A stretch of 64,000 bases of DNA from Leptospira montravelensis (GTDB taxonomy: Bacteria > Spirochaetota > Leptospiria > Leptospirales > Leptospiraceae): positions 62,001 through 126,000 of the forward strand of contig NZ_RQFO01000004.1 in NCBI RefSeq assembly GCF_004770045.1, written 5' to 3'. The notes under the pieces were generated by a model that saw only the letters and a list, made by a program, of their open reading frames with translations, did no database searches and was not told the DNA's origin. This document shows positions 10,120-20,332 of the stretch, one piece after another. How positions within the stretch are numbered: the stretch's first letter is position 1; each line of letters starts with the position of its first letter. The translations under genes and the position numbers were made by a program.

Positions 10120-11273
10120 GGATTTTGCTCCGTGATATCATTAGTAAGTGGAAAGGAAATAGTAAATCGTGTTTTTTGTTCACTCGACTTCACTGAAATA
10201 TTTCCGTCATGTTCTTTGACTATGGAATGGCAGATTGAAAGACCAAGACCGGTTCCTGTGCCTGATTTATTACTCGTAAAAAATGGATCAAAAATCTTTT
10301 GAATGATGGAATCGGGAATTCCACCTGCGTTATCTTCTACAATGATATGAATCCAATTTTTTGTTTTTCTTAATTCGATAGAAATTTCACCGGGTCTATA
10401 ATCAAACGCCTGCAATGAGTTCCTAAATAAATTCATAAACAGCCGTTCCATTTTTCCGGGATGAAAGGGAAACTGGTATTCGTGATCACAAGAGATGCGC
10501 CAAACTATGTTTTTACTTAAATGCGGATAAAGTCGGATCACAGTATCTTTTGCACGGTTAATTGTTTCGACAATGTCGCCTAGTGTAACCTTGACTTTGT
10601 CTGTTTTTGCAAAAGAGATAATATCGGAAACTATGATGGCTGCCCGCGAAACATCATTTTTTATCATATCTAAACGTTTTTCAATTTGTTCCGGAGGTTG
10701 GTTTTGCCAATTTGCTTTTAGGTTTTGAAGTGTTAGGCTAATCCCTGTTAACGGGTTATTTAGTTCGTGGGCAATTCCTGAGATTAAGATTCCTAAGGAG
10801 GCAAGGTTTCGCATCCGAAAAGACTCTTCTTCTTTATCTCTTTGTTTGGTTACATCGGAGATTTTTTCCACCATCCAAAAAAGATCCTCTTGTTTTGGGT
10901 AAGGATAAAATTCTAAAAACAATGTTTGTTTTTTATCTTCTGAACGAAAGAAAATCTCTCTTGTGATGGGAGTCGAGTAAGTTTGGTTTTTGTCTTTGGT
11001 TTTGACGTTGATTTTGGGGCAGTAAGGACAGATGTCGTTACGTTGATACAAAACTTCGTAACATTTACGATCCAATAGTTCATCGTATTTATTATTTTTT
11101 GCAAATAGTATTGTGGCTAGGTTTGCTCTTTGGATATTAAAATCTGAATCAATGAGTACCAGTGGGTCTTGCACTACATCATAAATTGCCTCTAACTCAC
11201 GGGCCTTTTCTGCAACTTTTTCTACTGATGCAGAGTCTCCGTTATTGTTGCCACTCTGAGAGTTCGAAGACAA
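10116..11273 (-). CDS. PAS-domain sensor histidine kinase
   Basis: A 385-residue soluble histidine kinase with no membrane segment. Residues 25-145 form a PAS domain carrying three cysteines (Cys71, Cys82, Cys85; motif ICPYCP), a pattern seen in PAS domains that may bind a metal or sense redox state. The HisKA domain has the phospho-His at 169 ([11 protein letters not shown]) and the ATPase domain ends with [15 protein letters not shown]. It overlaps the downstream receiver-ATPase gene by 4 bp and starts 2 bp after the exported protein gene. The signal is unknown; sensing by the Cys cluster is inference. Confidence 0.88.
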   Translation of the reverse strand: MSSNSQSGNNNGDSASVEKVAEKARELEAIYDVVQDPLVLIDSDFNIQRANLATILFAKNNKYDELLDRKCYEVLYQRNDICPYCPKINVKTKDKNQTYSTPITREIFFRSEDKKQTLFLEFYPYPKQEDLFWMVEKISDVTKQRDKEEESFRMRNLASLGILISGIAHELNNPLTGISLTLQNLKANWQNQPPEQIEKRLDMIKNDVSRAAIIVSDIISFAKTDKVKVTLGDIVETINRAKDTVIRLYPHLSKNIVWRISCDHEYQFPFHPGKMERLFMNLFRNSLQAFDYRPGEISIELRKTKNWIHIIVEDNAGGIPDSIIQKIFDPFFTSNKSGTGTGLGLSICHSIVKEHDGNISVKSSEQKTRFTISFPLTNDITEQNP

Positions 11274-11275
11274 AA

Positions 11276-11944
11276 CTAGTACCCCAAGGATTGGTTCAGT
11301 TGTTTGAACATAGATTTTTGATTTTTATTTCCACCTGTTTTTTGTAAGGCGGAAATTGAGGCTAATTGGCTGTTAAAGTCTAAAAGGAATTTGATATAAA
11401 AGTCTTTTTTGAAATCATTCCGTTCCGCCTTAATTTCATCGTTACGAAGGGATGAAAGTGGAAAACTATCAGAGCCTTCTAGACCGGAGAAACTAATCAC
11501 CATATCGTTAAGTGAAGTATCAAGTGGGGATGTATCAGATATTTTAGTTTTAGTTTTTTGTTCAATTTCCGTATCTTCTGTGACTACTTGAACTTCTACT
11601 TTAGAAAGAACTGAACCATTGAATTCGAGTAAAATGGATTTTTCTTCGGAATGTTTGATACGGTTTTTGTTTTGCGGGTCTGGATCCACTTTGTATTTAC
11701 GTATGCGGATTCCTGTTCTGTTAGGATAAGTTCCCACAAAACTAATCGTTGTATTCGCTGGGAGAGAAGAGAGGTTTTCGTAGGACAAAAGATCCCTAGC
11801 TTTAGCGATTTCTCGATAAAGGCTAAGAATTTCTTTGTCTAACCGATTTTCTTTTTCGGAAATCTCAGTCTCTGAATAAAGACCAAAATTTAACGAGAAA
11901 AAACTAAGGAGTAGTAGGAGCCGGTACTTCGGGAGTGCTTCCAT
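11276..11944 (-). CDS. Exported protein of unknown function
   Basis: A 222-residue protein with a hydrophobic N-terminus ([16 protein letters not shown], residues 9-24) typical of a signal peptide; no Cys for lipidation. The mature part is hydrophilic and rich in Lys/Glu/Ser with no motif I recognise. Its ATG lies 41 bp inside the 3' end of secG in another frame; no in-frame alternative start gives a better signal peptide, so the overlap is probably real and couples translation to secG. Function unknown. Confidence 0.7.
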   Translation of the reverse strand: MEALPKYRLLLLLSFFSLNFGLYSETEISEKENRLDKEILSLYREIAKARDLLSYENLSSLPANTTISFVGTYPNRTGIRIRKYKVDPDPQNKNRIKHSEEKSILLEFNGSVLSKVEVQVVTEDTEIEQKTKTKISDTSPLDTSLNDMVISFSGLEGSDSFPLSSLRNDEIKAERNDFKKDFYIKFLLDFNSQLASISALQKTGGNKNQKSMFKQLNQSLGY

Positions 11945-12236
11945 CAGTTTCTACCGGAGCTTCTAAACTTGGTTCTACATCAGGAACCAAAACTTCGTCT
12001 TTTTTCGCAAATACAAAGGAAAGAGCTAGAGACAATACGATAAAAAGTATAGCAGCAACTCTTGTTGTTTTCGTCATAACATCAGCTGTGGAAGCTCCAA
12101 AGACAGACTGACTCGCTGTTGATCCACCGAGCATACCTGCACTTCCGCCTTTTCCCGTTTGGATCATGACAAGAAGGATCAGAAAGAGTGAAAGTAGAAT
12201 AAAAAGTGTGAGGATGGTTCCTGCAAAAAATCCCAT
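11904..12236 (-). CDS. secG: Preprotein translocase subunit SecG
   Basis: A 110-residue SecG with two transmembrane helices (about 5-25 and 55-77) joined by the conserved loop [14 protein letters not shown]. It is the small accessory subunit of the SecYEG translocon. The C-terminal tail is long, acidic and proline-rich (EVPAPTTP at the end), as in some spirochaetal SecG. It lies 9 bp downstream of tpiA; tpiA-secG adjacency is common in bacteria. The 3' end overlaps the next gene by 41 bp. Confidence 0.93.
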   Translation of the reverse strand: MGFFAGTILTLFILLSLFLILLVMIQTGKGGSAGMLGGSTASQSVFGASTADVMTKTTRVAAILFIVLSLALSFVFAKKDEVLVPDVEPSLEAPVETDGSTPEVPAPTTP

Positions 12237-12245
12237 AAAGTTTCC

Positions 12246-12995
12246 TTATTTTAAAAGTCCTAAAAATGAATCTAATTTTTGACTGGCTCCTCCTACGAGG
12301 CCACCGTCTATATTTGGTTTGGCGAGAAGTTCTTTGATGTTATCCGGTTTTACCGAACCACCATATAGAATTTGTATCTTTTCTGCCACTGGCTCTGCGC
12401 CAACAAATAACTTTCCAATTTCCTTACGAATAAAAGCATGTGCTTCTTCTGCTTCCACAGGTGTTGCGACCTTACCAGTTCCAATCGCCCAAACTGGCTC
12501 ATAAGCAATGACAAGATTTTGGAAGAGGTCACTAGTAATATCTTTTAGACCTTTTTTGATTTGGTCTTCTAACACAGAAAAGGTGTTTCCCTTTTCTCTT
12601 TCCGCCCATGTTTCTCCCACACAATAAACAACACGTAATCCTGCTTTTAAAAAGTGTGAAATCTTTGCATTGTCAAATTCGGATGTTTCTCCGAGGAATT
12701 GGCGTCTTTCGGAATGACCGACAAGGACAGTGTTGATTCCAAACTCTGCCAGTTGGACAGGGGAAATTTCACCTGTCATTGCAGTGAGTCCCGATTGGTA
12801 GGCATTTTGTGCCCCCACTATGAGTTTGGTTCCTTTTGCTAAAGAAGAAACGGTTTCCAAATGCAGAGCACTGGGGAAGACCATCACTTCATGTGCGGAT
12901 GAGTCACTAGCTGAAAGTAGTCCTTTAGTAATGGACACCGCTTCCGACAAAGTTAAGTTCATTTTCCAGTTTCCAGCGATGATCTTCTTTCTCAT
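12246..12995 (-). CDS. tpiA: Triose-phosphate isomerase
   Basis: A 249-residue TIM-barrel enzyme that interconverts dihydroxyacetone phosphate and glyceraldehyde 3-phosphate. Catalytic residues are visible: Lys11 region GNWKMN, His94 in VGHSERR, and Glu166 in AYEPVWAIGTG; the phosphate-binding YGGSVKPDN is near the C-terminus. The ATG abuts the pgk stop with no gap, which fits the glycolytic operon gap-pgk-tpiA. Confidence 0.97.
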   Translation of the reverse strand: MRKKIIAGNWKMNLTLSEAVSITKGLLSASDSSAHEVMVFPSALHLETVSSLAKGTKLIVGAQNAYQSGLTAMTGEISPVQLAEFGINTVLVGHSERRQFLGETSEFDNAKISHFLKAGLRVVYCVGETWAEREKGNTFSVLEDQIKKGLKDITSDLFQNLVIAYEPVWAIGTGKVATPVEAEEAHAFIRKEIGKLFVGAEPVAEKIQILYGGSVKPDNIKELLAKPNIDGGLVGGASQKLDSFLGLLK

Positions 12996-14186
12996 TTATT
13001 TTTCTTCCTTAGGGAGTAAACATTCTACACCAGGTAGAGTTCGTCCTTCTAAAAATTCTAACGAAGCACCGCCACCAGTGGAAATATGAGTGATTTTGTC
13101 TGCCACACCTGCTTTGTTCACAGCGGCGATCGAATCCCCACCACCCACAACGGTTTTGGCTTTGGATTTACTAATGGCTTTGGCAATCTCAATGGTTCCC
13201 TTAGAGAACTTGTCCATCTCAAACACACCCATCGGTCCATTCCAAAGGATGGTTTTTGCTTCTTTGATGGCTTTGATGTAATTGTCGATGGTTTTTGGAC
13301 CTATGTCCATTCCCATCCAACCGTCAATGATTCCCATTTTATCCACAGACTTGGTTTTGGCATTGGGATCAAAATTGTCAGCAATGATATGGTCCACAGG
13401 AATTTGAAGGTCCACTCCTTGGATTCCCGCTCGGTCAATGAGTTGGAAGGCTTGGGATTCAAAGTCTGGTTCCACAAGGGATTTACCCACGGGAACCGCT
13501 CTCGATTTGAGGAAGGTATAAGCCATTCCCCCACCAATGAGAAGGTGGTCTACCTTCTCGAGCAGGTTCTTTAAAATAGCAAATTTGGAACTTACCTTGG
13601 ATCCACCCACAATCGCCACAAAAGGGCGTTCCGGTTTGGCAAGAAGTCCACTTAAAACTTCGATTTCTTTACGCATCAGAAGTCCCGCAAAAGCAGGAAG
13701 TAGGTGAGCCACACCTTCCGTCGAAGCGTGGGCTCTATGTGCCGTTCCAAAAGCATCGTTCACATAAACATCAGCAAGTTTTGCCAGTTCTTTACAGAAG
13801 CCGGGTGCATTTTCCTCTTCTTCCTTATGGAAACGAAGGTTTTCTAAAAGTAAAATTTCGCCTTCCCCAAGTTCATTCGATAACTTCACCACAGGCGCAC
13901 CAATGACCGCTTCCGAGAAGCTGACTTTGGTTTTAACGAGTGAAGTAAGAACATCAAACACTGGTTTCATGGAATATTTTGGTTCCGGTCCACCTTTGGG
14001 TCGGCCCAAATGGCTTCCCAAAATGATCTTTGCTCCTTTGGAAATGAGTAATTCCAAAGTAGGGAGGGTTTTTTCAATCCGAGTCCTGTCAGTGGCTTTT
14101 CCGTTTTCCACAGGGACATTGAAGTCCACACGAACAAAGACTCGTTTTCCTTTTAGATTTTGTTCTTCGAGAAGAGGTAATTTCAT
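12996..14186 (-). CDS. pgk: Phosphoglycerate kinase
   Basis: A 396-residue enzyme that transfers phosphate between 1,3-bisphosphoglycerate and ADP. The N-terminal substrate domain has RVDFNVP and GSHLGRPKG; the hinge and nucleotide domain contain [18 protein letters not shown] and VGGGDSIAA. The length is standard. It starts one base after the gap stop codon and runs straight into tpiA, so the three are probably translated from one message. Confidence 0.97.
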   Translation of the reverse strand: MKLPLLEEQNLKGKRVFVRVDFNVPVENGKATDRTRIEKTLPTLELLISKGAKIILGSHLGRPKGGPEPKYSMKPVFDVLTSLVKTKVSFSEAVIGAPVVKLSNELGEGEILLLENLRFHKEEEENAPGFCKELAKLADVYVNDAFGTAHRAHASTEGVAHLLPAFAGLLMRKEIEVLSGLLAKPERPFVAIVGGSKVSSKFAILKNLLEKVDHLLIGGGMAYTFLKSRAVPVGKSLVEPDFESQAFQLIDRAGIQGVDLQIPVDHIIADNFDPNAKTKSVDKMGIIDGWMGMDIGPKTIDNYIKAIKEAKTILWNGPMGVFEMDKFSKGTIEIAKAISKSKAKTVVGGGDSIAAVNKAGVADKITHISTGGGASLEFLEGRTLPGVECLLPKEEK

Positions 14187-14187
14187 C

Positions 14188-15204
<1,017 letters not shown>

Positions 15205-15283
15205 CTAAAAGGCTCGTATCTAGAGATGAAACGATTTTTTAATTACAGAATTTCGAGTTCGGGGTCTCTGTCACTCATTTTAA

Positions 15284-15305
15284 GGGTTCAGTTTAGGTAG
15301 AACCC
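15284..15305 (-). terminator. Small inverted repeat between the signal peptidase homologue and gapA
   Basis: GGGTTC (15284-15289) and GAACCC (15300-15305) form a perfect 6-bp stem with a 10-base loop in the 166-bp spacer. It could terminate transcription from the upstream gene before the gapA promoter. No clear run of T follows on the minus strand, so it could instead be a leader hairpin or protein site. Confidence 0.3.
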
Positions 15306-15361
15306 ATAAGAAATTGTGAATTTCCATTGTTTTTGCGAATAGGGAAACCAAAGAGCATTTT

Positions 15362-15892
15362 TTACCATAAGGTAGCAATGACTTGACTTTCTTGGACTAC
15401 ACCCAAGGTTCTTGAGTCCACTCCGAGTTCGCGATTGTCAGCTAGAAGGAAAAAAGATTTTTCGGGAACGGTTACTTTTGGCATATCATCCGATTCTGTT
15501 TTACCGGGAGGGATCATCGGGATATCGTTTGAGGAAGATTCAGGAAAACTGGCAGGATCGAGAAGAGTTCCATTGCGAAATACCATTCTCTTTTGGACGT
15601 AGATGATATCTCCAGGTTTGCCAACGATCCTTGCAATGAGAACCGAGTTTGGGTCAAGAGGAGAATGCACTAGAACCACATCACCAATCCCCAATTGTTT
15701 GGCACGAAACCATCGATAAAAATAAGCAGTGGATCCATTTTTTAATGTGGGTTCCATAAACTGGTTTGGAATGTGGACGGGAGTGATTACATAGTATTTA
15801 AAGACAATAGCAGAGACAAGGCCTACAACAAGAGGAATGGCAAATGCGAGTAGTCTTGTTTTGAAGGGAACTTTGTTTTTTGGTTTAGACAT
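15362..15892 (-). CDS. Signal peptidase I-like protein lacking the catalytic Ser and Lys
   Basis: A 176-residue S26-family protein with one N-terminal membrane helix (about 14-36). Three family boxes can be aligned: IPNQFMEPTL (41-50), IARIVGKPGD (86-95) and ADNRELGVDSR (151-161). In active type I signal peptidases the first box reads IPSGSMxPTL, with the nucleophilic Ser where this protein has Phe45, and the second reads IKRxxGxPGD, with the general-base Lys where this one has Ala87. Both catalytic residues are therefore missing while the structural boxes remain. It may be a regulatory or binding paralogue rather than a protease. It overlaps the chemoreceptor gene upstream by 8 bp. Confidence 0.85.
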   Translation of the reverse strand: MSKPKNKVPFKTRLLAFAIPLVVGLVSAIVFKYYVITPVHIPNQFMEPTLKNGSTAYFYRWFRAKQLGIGDVVLVHSPLDPNSVLIARIVGKPGDIIYVQKRMVFRNGTLLDPASFPESSSNDIPMIPPGKTESDDMPKVTVPEKSFFLLADNRELGVDSRTLGVVQESQVIATLW

Positions 15893-18395
15893 GGAAATAG
15901 TTGATCTCTTTTCGTAGACTTTCTGAAAGTTGGTTCATGTTTTGTGAACTGGATTTAGTTCCTTCACTGGACATGGCAGTGGTCTGCGCATGGTTATTGA
16001 TTTCTGCCATAGATCTGGAAATTTCGAGCATTGCCATTTTCTGTTCATCTGTGGCTTCTTTGATCATTTCAGAAAGTTCGCGAATTTGGGTAACACCTTC
16101 GTTCACTTCCTCGTTAGTATCAATTTGTTTTCTGACAACTGTACGAATCTCTTTTGTCATTTGGTTAATGGAATTAACACCAGAAATGGTTTCACTTAAA
16201 ATTCCAATGGACCTGTCAATTTTTTCTTGGCCTTGTTTGATCTCACCTTCATTCTGTTTGATGAGTTCTTCTATATCGTAAATGGATTTAGCAGTTTTAT
16301 CAGCAAGTTTTGAAATTTCGTCAGCAACCACAGCAAATCCTCGTCCACTAGCGCCTGCTCTCGCAGCTTCAATAGCCGCGTTTAATGCGAGTAAGTTGAT
16401 TTGTTCTGAAATATTGTGTATAATTTCTACTACATTTATCATCTCCGAAGAAGACTGGAAAATTTTATCCATAGAGAGTTTCATTTCTCCCAGTGATTTT
16501 TCACCTAACTTAGCATCGTTAGTAATTTCTTCTACGCGAACATCGGCTATTTGAAATTTTTTGTCAATTTCGGAGACTGCACTGTTTAACTCCGTCATTT
16601 TTTTCATTAGGGAAGCTAAGGTAAATGATTGAGTTTCAGTTCTTTGGGCCACACTTTCAATTCCGGCTGTAATTTCCTCGACGGAGGCCGATATTTCTTC
16701 GCTACTTGCCGCCTGGTTTTGGGCTGCATCAGAAAGGGATAACATGGATTCATAAATATCGGAACTTGTATTGGTCAGCTCATTGGAAACAGTTTGTGTT
16801 TGGTTAACAATTTGTCGTAACTTAGTTTGAAAATCAAACATAGCATTTGCCATACTACCGATTTCATCTCTGCTTGAGTCATAAAAATCGGATTGTAAAT
16901 TTCCTTTTACCATTTCTGCAATTCGCACTCTAATTCTTTCTAGAGGTTTAAGTTTGGATTCGATAACTAGAACTGTAATAATTCCGATAAGAAGGACAAC
17001 TACAATGGAAATTCCAAGTGTAGTGAAAAGACTTGCCATTGTTTTCTCATACAACTCTGCATTTTCAAAAATACAAAAAATAATATAATTAAATTCAGGG
17101 TTTTTTACATAAAAAATTCTTTTTAGAGTTCCATCTTCTGTGGAATCAGCAAAACCAAGTGCTTCTTCTTTTTGGAATGGGATATCAAATACTAATCTAG
17201 CTTTTGCATTAGTTCCAATATCTTTTTTATTTGTATAATAGACAATGGTTCCATCGCCATCAAAAAAACCAACTTTGCCAGAGGTTCCAATTTTAATATT
17301 TCCTAATATAAAACTTGAAAGTTTTCCAATATTTAAGAACCCACCCACATAACCTAAAAATTGGTCATTTTGATACACAGGCAGTGTATAAGGAGAAACG
17401 ATATCACCAGAAATCCGTGAACGAATGCTTGTATGTCGAACTGGGCCTTGTTTTGCCAAGGCGACATCTTCAATAAAAAAAATGGAACCTGTTTTGGAAC
17501 GATCGTATTCATTTGTGGATACAAAAATGCCTTCTTCCGGTTTGTAAAAAAAGAGCGCTTCTACAGCATGATTTGTGCTTTTTAATTGGATTTCATTGAG
17601 TACGGCTCGAATTCCATCTTGGTTTTTGCGAACCATTTGGTCTTTTAATTTGTTTTCTGCAAAGATAGATAGTGTAAGCCGATCGCGAAAATCTACTAAG
17701 GTAACTCGCATCAAAGATTCTGAATCCATTACCGATTGTTCCATTCCAGTATGAACCAAATCCAATTCTTGTTTGAAATTTAATCGGTAATTGATGATAA
17801 ATAAAACTAGGATAGCAGCGAAAAAAGAAAGAACGGTTTGAAAACCTAAATTTCTGGAAAGTTTCCTCGTATTGATTCTTTTGTTATGGTCAAGGCGAAT
17901 GGAAAGTAAGATTCCTTTGATATTAAATTTGTTTTCTACATAATCTATGAAAATGGATTGGAAGATGACTGTGAAAGCAAGTGTGAGGCAGAGGCCAATC
18001 GCCATTTCACTCATAAGAACAAAGTTTTTTGAGTGAAGATAAAAATACAAAGTTCCAATGACAAAGAAAAATCCTATCGCATATCGGATAATCACATCTA
18101 ACATGGCGACCTTTGCCAAATGGTCTAACCAAAAATAGGCTTTGATTTGGTCCCGTTTGGTGCACTCAGGTTTCCCGATTCTACTGATGGAAGCAAAACG
18201 AATCCAGTAGAAGGAAATAGCGTAAACTACAATAAAAAAGACAGAAATGAATGCTGAAATTAGAATAGTTTGAAATTCTTCTCCCGACCATTCTGTGAAA
18301 AAGTAAATATAAACAAGCAGAGTGGGAAAGCCGATTCCGTAATTAAAACCCTCTAGACCAAAAATTATAAATTTGATCAATTTACGCATATCCAT
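15885..18395 (-). CDS. Methyl-accepting chemotaxis protein
   Basis: An 836-residue chemoreceptor. The N-terminal ~200 residues hold several transmembrane helices, which is more than the usual two. An extracytoplasmic sensing region (about 215-450, Cache-like, with [20 protein letters not shown]) follows, then a further helix (near 455-480), a HAMP domain and a long MCP signalling hairpin. The hairpin tip [20 protein letters not shown] is the diagnostic contact for CheA/CheW. The neighbour downstream is the defective signal peptidase homologue, overlapping by 8 bp. The ligand is unknown. Confidence 0.92.
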   Translation of the reverse strand: MDMRKLIKFIIFGLEGFNYGIGFPTLLVYIYFFTEWSGEEFQTILISAFISVFFIVVYAISFYWIRFASISRIGKPECTKRDQIKAYFWLDHLAKVAMLDVIIRYAIGFFFVIGTLYFYLHSKNFVLMSEMAIGLCLTLAFTVIFQSIFIDYVENKFNIKGILLSIRLDHNKRINTRKLSRNLGFQTVLSFFAAILVLFIINYRLNFKQELDLVHTGMEQSVMDSESLMRVTLVDFRDRLTLSIFAENKLKDQMVRKNQDGIRAVLNEIQLKSTNHAVEALFFYKPEEGIFVSTNEYDRSKTGSIFFIEDVALAKQGPVRHTSIRSRISGDIVSPYTLPVYQNDQFLGYVGGFLNIGKLSSFILGNIKIGTSGKVGFFDGDGTIVYYTNKKDIGTNAKARLVFDIPFQKEEALGFADSTEDGTLKRIFYVKNPEFNYIIFCIFENAELYEKTMASLFTTLGISIVVVLLIGIITVLVIESKLKPLERIRVRIAEMVKGNLQSDFYDSSRDEIGSMANAMFDFQTKLRQIVNQTQTVSNELTNTSSDIYESMLSLSDAAQNQAASSEEISASVEEITAGIESVAQRTETQSFTLASLMKKMTELNSAVSEIDKKFQIADVRVEEITNDAKLGEKSLGEMKLSMDKIFQSSSEMINVVEIIHNISEQINLLALNAAIEAARAGASGRGFAVVADEISKLADKTAKSIYDIEELIKQNEGEIKQGQEKIDRSIGILSETISGVNSINQMTKEIRTVVRKQIDTNEEVNEGVTQIRELSEMIKEATDEQKMAMLEISRSMAEINNHAQTTAMSSEGTKSSSQNMNQLSESLRKEINYFHV

Positions 18396-18454
18396 ACCCT
18401 AGGGATACAAATCGTCTAAGAATTGTAAACGTAAAATTCCCGCTAAAAACCAAT

Positions 18455-20296
18455 ATGAAAGACTCACTAGTTCTAAAAACAATCCAGGAAAAGATTAAAA
18501 ACTTAGGGAGTCTTCCCGGATGTTATCTTTGGAAAAATGTAGGTGGGGAAGTGATATATGTAGGGAAGGCTCTAAAACTCCAGTCGCGAGTCAGGTCTTA
18601 TCTAAATCCCAACCAAAAAGACCGAAAGACAAGAGCCCTCTATGTGGAACTCTATGATTTGGATTGGATTGCTACAAGTACAGAAAAGGAAGCATTACTC
18701 CTTGAAGCAACCCTCATTAAAAAATACAATCCCAAGTTTAATGTTAGGTTAAAGGACGATAAAAAATATCCCTTCCTTTGTGTTTCCACAAGTGAAGATT
18801 TTCCTATGGTATTTTTGACAAGAAAGGTCAAAGACAATGGGGACAGGTATTTTGGTCCATTTACCGATGTCAAAGCGGCTAGGGACAGCCTGGAATTGAT
18901 TCATAGAATCTTTCCAATTCGCAAAACAAAATTAAAACTCCCTCTGGCAAAACCACAAAGGCCTTGTCTTAACTTTCATATGGGGCGTTGTCTTGGTCCC
19001 TGCCAAGGAAATATTTCCAAGGAAACCTATTCTGAGTTAGTTGATGAGATTCTTAGTTTTTTAGAGGGAAAAAAGGAACGATTGGTTTCTGGATTAAAAA
19101 CGGCGATGATCCAAGCCTCCGAAAAAATGGAATATGAACGTGCTGGATTTCTAAAAACTCGCATTGAAAAAATTATCCAAATTAGGGAAAAACAAACTGT
19201 TGTTAGTATGGATGGAGGAGACGAAGATATTCTTGGAATTAGCAAAAGGGATGATGAAGGTCAAATGATTATCCTTGAAGTGCGAGGGGGAAGGTTGGAA
19301 GGCAAAAAATCTTTTCCTCTCAAGGGACTTTCCTTTTCCGATGACGACGAAGTGTTTGCTTCTTTTTTACGTGATTATTATTTAAACGCCACTTTACTTC
19401 CAAGTATTGTTTTTTTGCCTCCTTCTGCGAAAGGTAACTATGATGTGTTTTTGGAAGCCATCACTGAAAAATTTGGAACTTCGATCAAACTTAAATTTCC
19501 AGAAATGGGTCCTAAAAAATCACTCCTTCGTTTGGCAGAAAAAAATGCCGATCTTAGTTTGACCGAAAGAATTCTTGCAACCAAACTACGTGACCAATCA
19601 GTGGCGATGAAAGAATTGCAAGAAAAATTAAATTTACCAGTTTTACCAAGAACAATCGAATGTTACGATATTTCTCATTTCCAAGGTTCTTCCCCGGTGG
19701 CAAGTGGTGTGATGTTTGTGGATGGAAAACCGTATAAGGCAGGTTATAGACATTATAAAATGCGTGGATATGAAGGGATCAATGATCCTGGGATGATCCA
19801 TGAAGTCATTGCACGAAGGCTTAGTCACTTGGTGAATGAAGAAGAACCTCTCCCCGATCTTATTGTCATCGACGGAGGACTAACACAATTATCTCGCGCT
19901 GCGGAAGCGGCAAATGCCCTGGAGCTCGGTCATATTCCAATGGTAGGCCTTGCTAAAAAAAGAGAGGAAATTTATTTTCCAGGGGAAAAACATCCTTACA
20001 GCTTTGACATTCATTCTCCTATGATGCGCCTTCTTCGTAATTTACGAGATGAGGCCCACCGGTTTGGAGTTACCTTCCAAAGGGTTCAAAGAAAGAAAAA
20101 AGCATTAAAAACTATTTTGGATGATTTACCTGATATTGGTGCCAGTCGCCGAAAAAGTATATTATCCTATTTCCAAGCCAAAAAGAAAGTAACCGATGCA
20201 ACGATAGGGGAACTTAAAGAGGTTCCGGGAATTGGTCCTGTCCTTGCAGAAAAAATATATTCAGGTATAAGAAACTTAAAAAAAATAGAACCATAA
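18455..20296 (+). CDS. uvrC: Excinuclease ABC subunit C
   Basis: A 613-residue nucleotide-excision-repair nuclease that makes both incisions around UvrB-bound damage. An N-terminal GIY-YIG-type domain (GCYLWKN...VIYVGKA) performs the 3' cut; a Cys-bearing segment [15 protein letters not shown] follows; a UVR motif (~200-235) binds UvrB; the RNase H-like domain ([17 protein letters not shown]) makes the 5' cut; a C-terminal HhH2 pair ([23 protein letters not shown]) binds DNA. It is transcribed divergently from the chemoreceptor gene with 59 bp between them. Confidence 0.97.
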   Translation: MKDSLVLKTIQEKIKNLGSLPGCYLWKNVGGEVIYVGKALKLQSRVRSYLNPNQKDRKTRALYVELYDLDWIATSTEKEALLLEATLIKKYNPKFNVRLKDDKKYPFLCVSTSEDFPMVFLTRKVKDNGDRYFGPFTDVKAARDSLELIHRIFPIRKTKLKLPLAKPQRPCLNFHMGRCLGPCQGNISKETYSELVDEILSFLEGKKERLVSGLKTAMIQASEKMEYERAGFLKTRIEKIIQIREKQTVVSMDGGDEDILGISKRDDEGQMIILEVRGGRLEGKKSFPLKGLSFSDDDEVFASFLRDYYLNATLLPSIVFLPPSAKGNYDVFLEAITEKFGTSIKLKFPEMGPKKSLLRLAEKNADLSLTERILATKLRDQSVAMKELQEKLNLPVLPRTIECYDISHFQGSSPVASGVMFVDGKPYKAGYRHYKMRGYEGINDPGMIHEVIARRLSHLVNEEEPLPDLIVIDGGLTQLSRAAEAANALELGHIPMVGLAKKREEIYFPGEKHPYSFDIHSPMMRLLRNLRDEAHRFGVTFQRVQRKKKALKTILDDLPDIGASRRKSILSYFQAKKKVTDATIGELKEVPGIGPVLAEKIYSGIRNLKKIEP

Positions 20297-20332
20297 GTTT
20301 CACTTTCTCACCTAAAGCGTTTGAGGTGGGAG

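Noticed and set aside
13086..13574. 162-codon open frame on the plus strand
   Set aside because: It lies wholly antisense to pgk, whose protein matches the family along its full length. It is a shadow frame created by codon bias.
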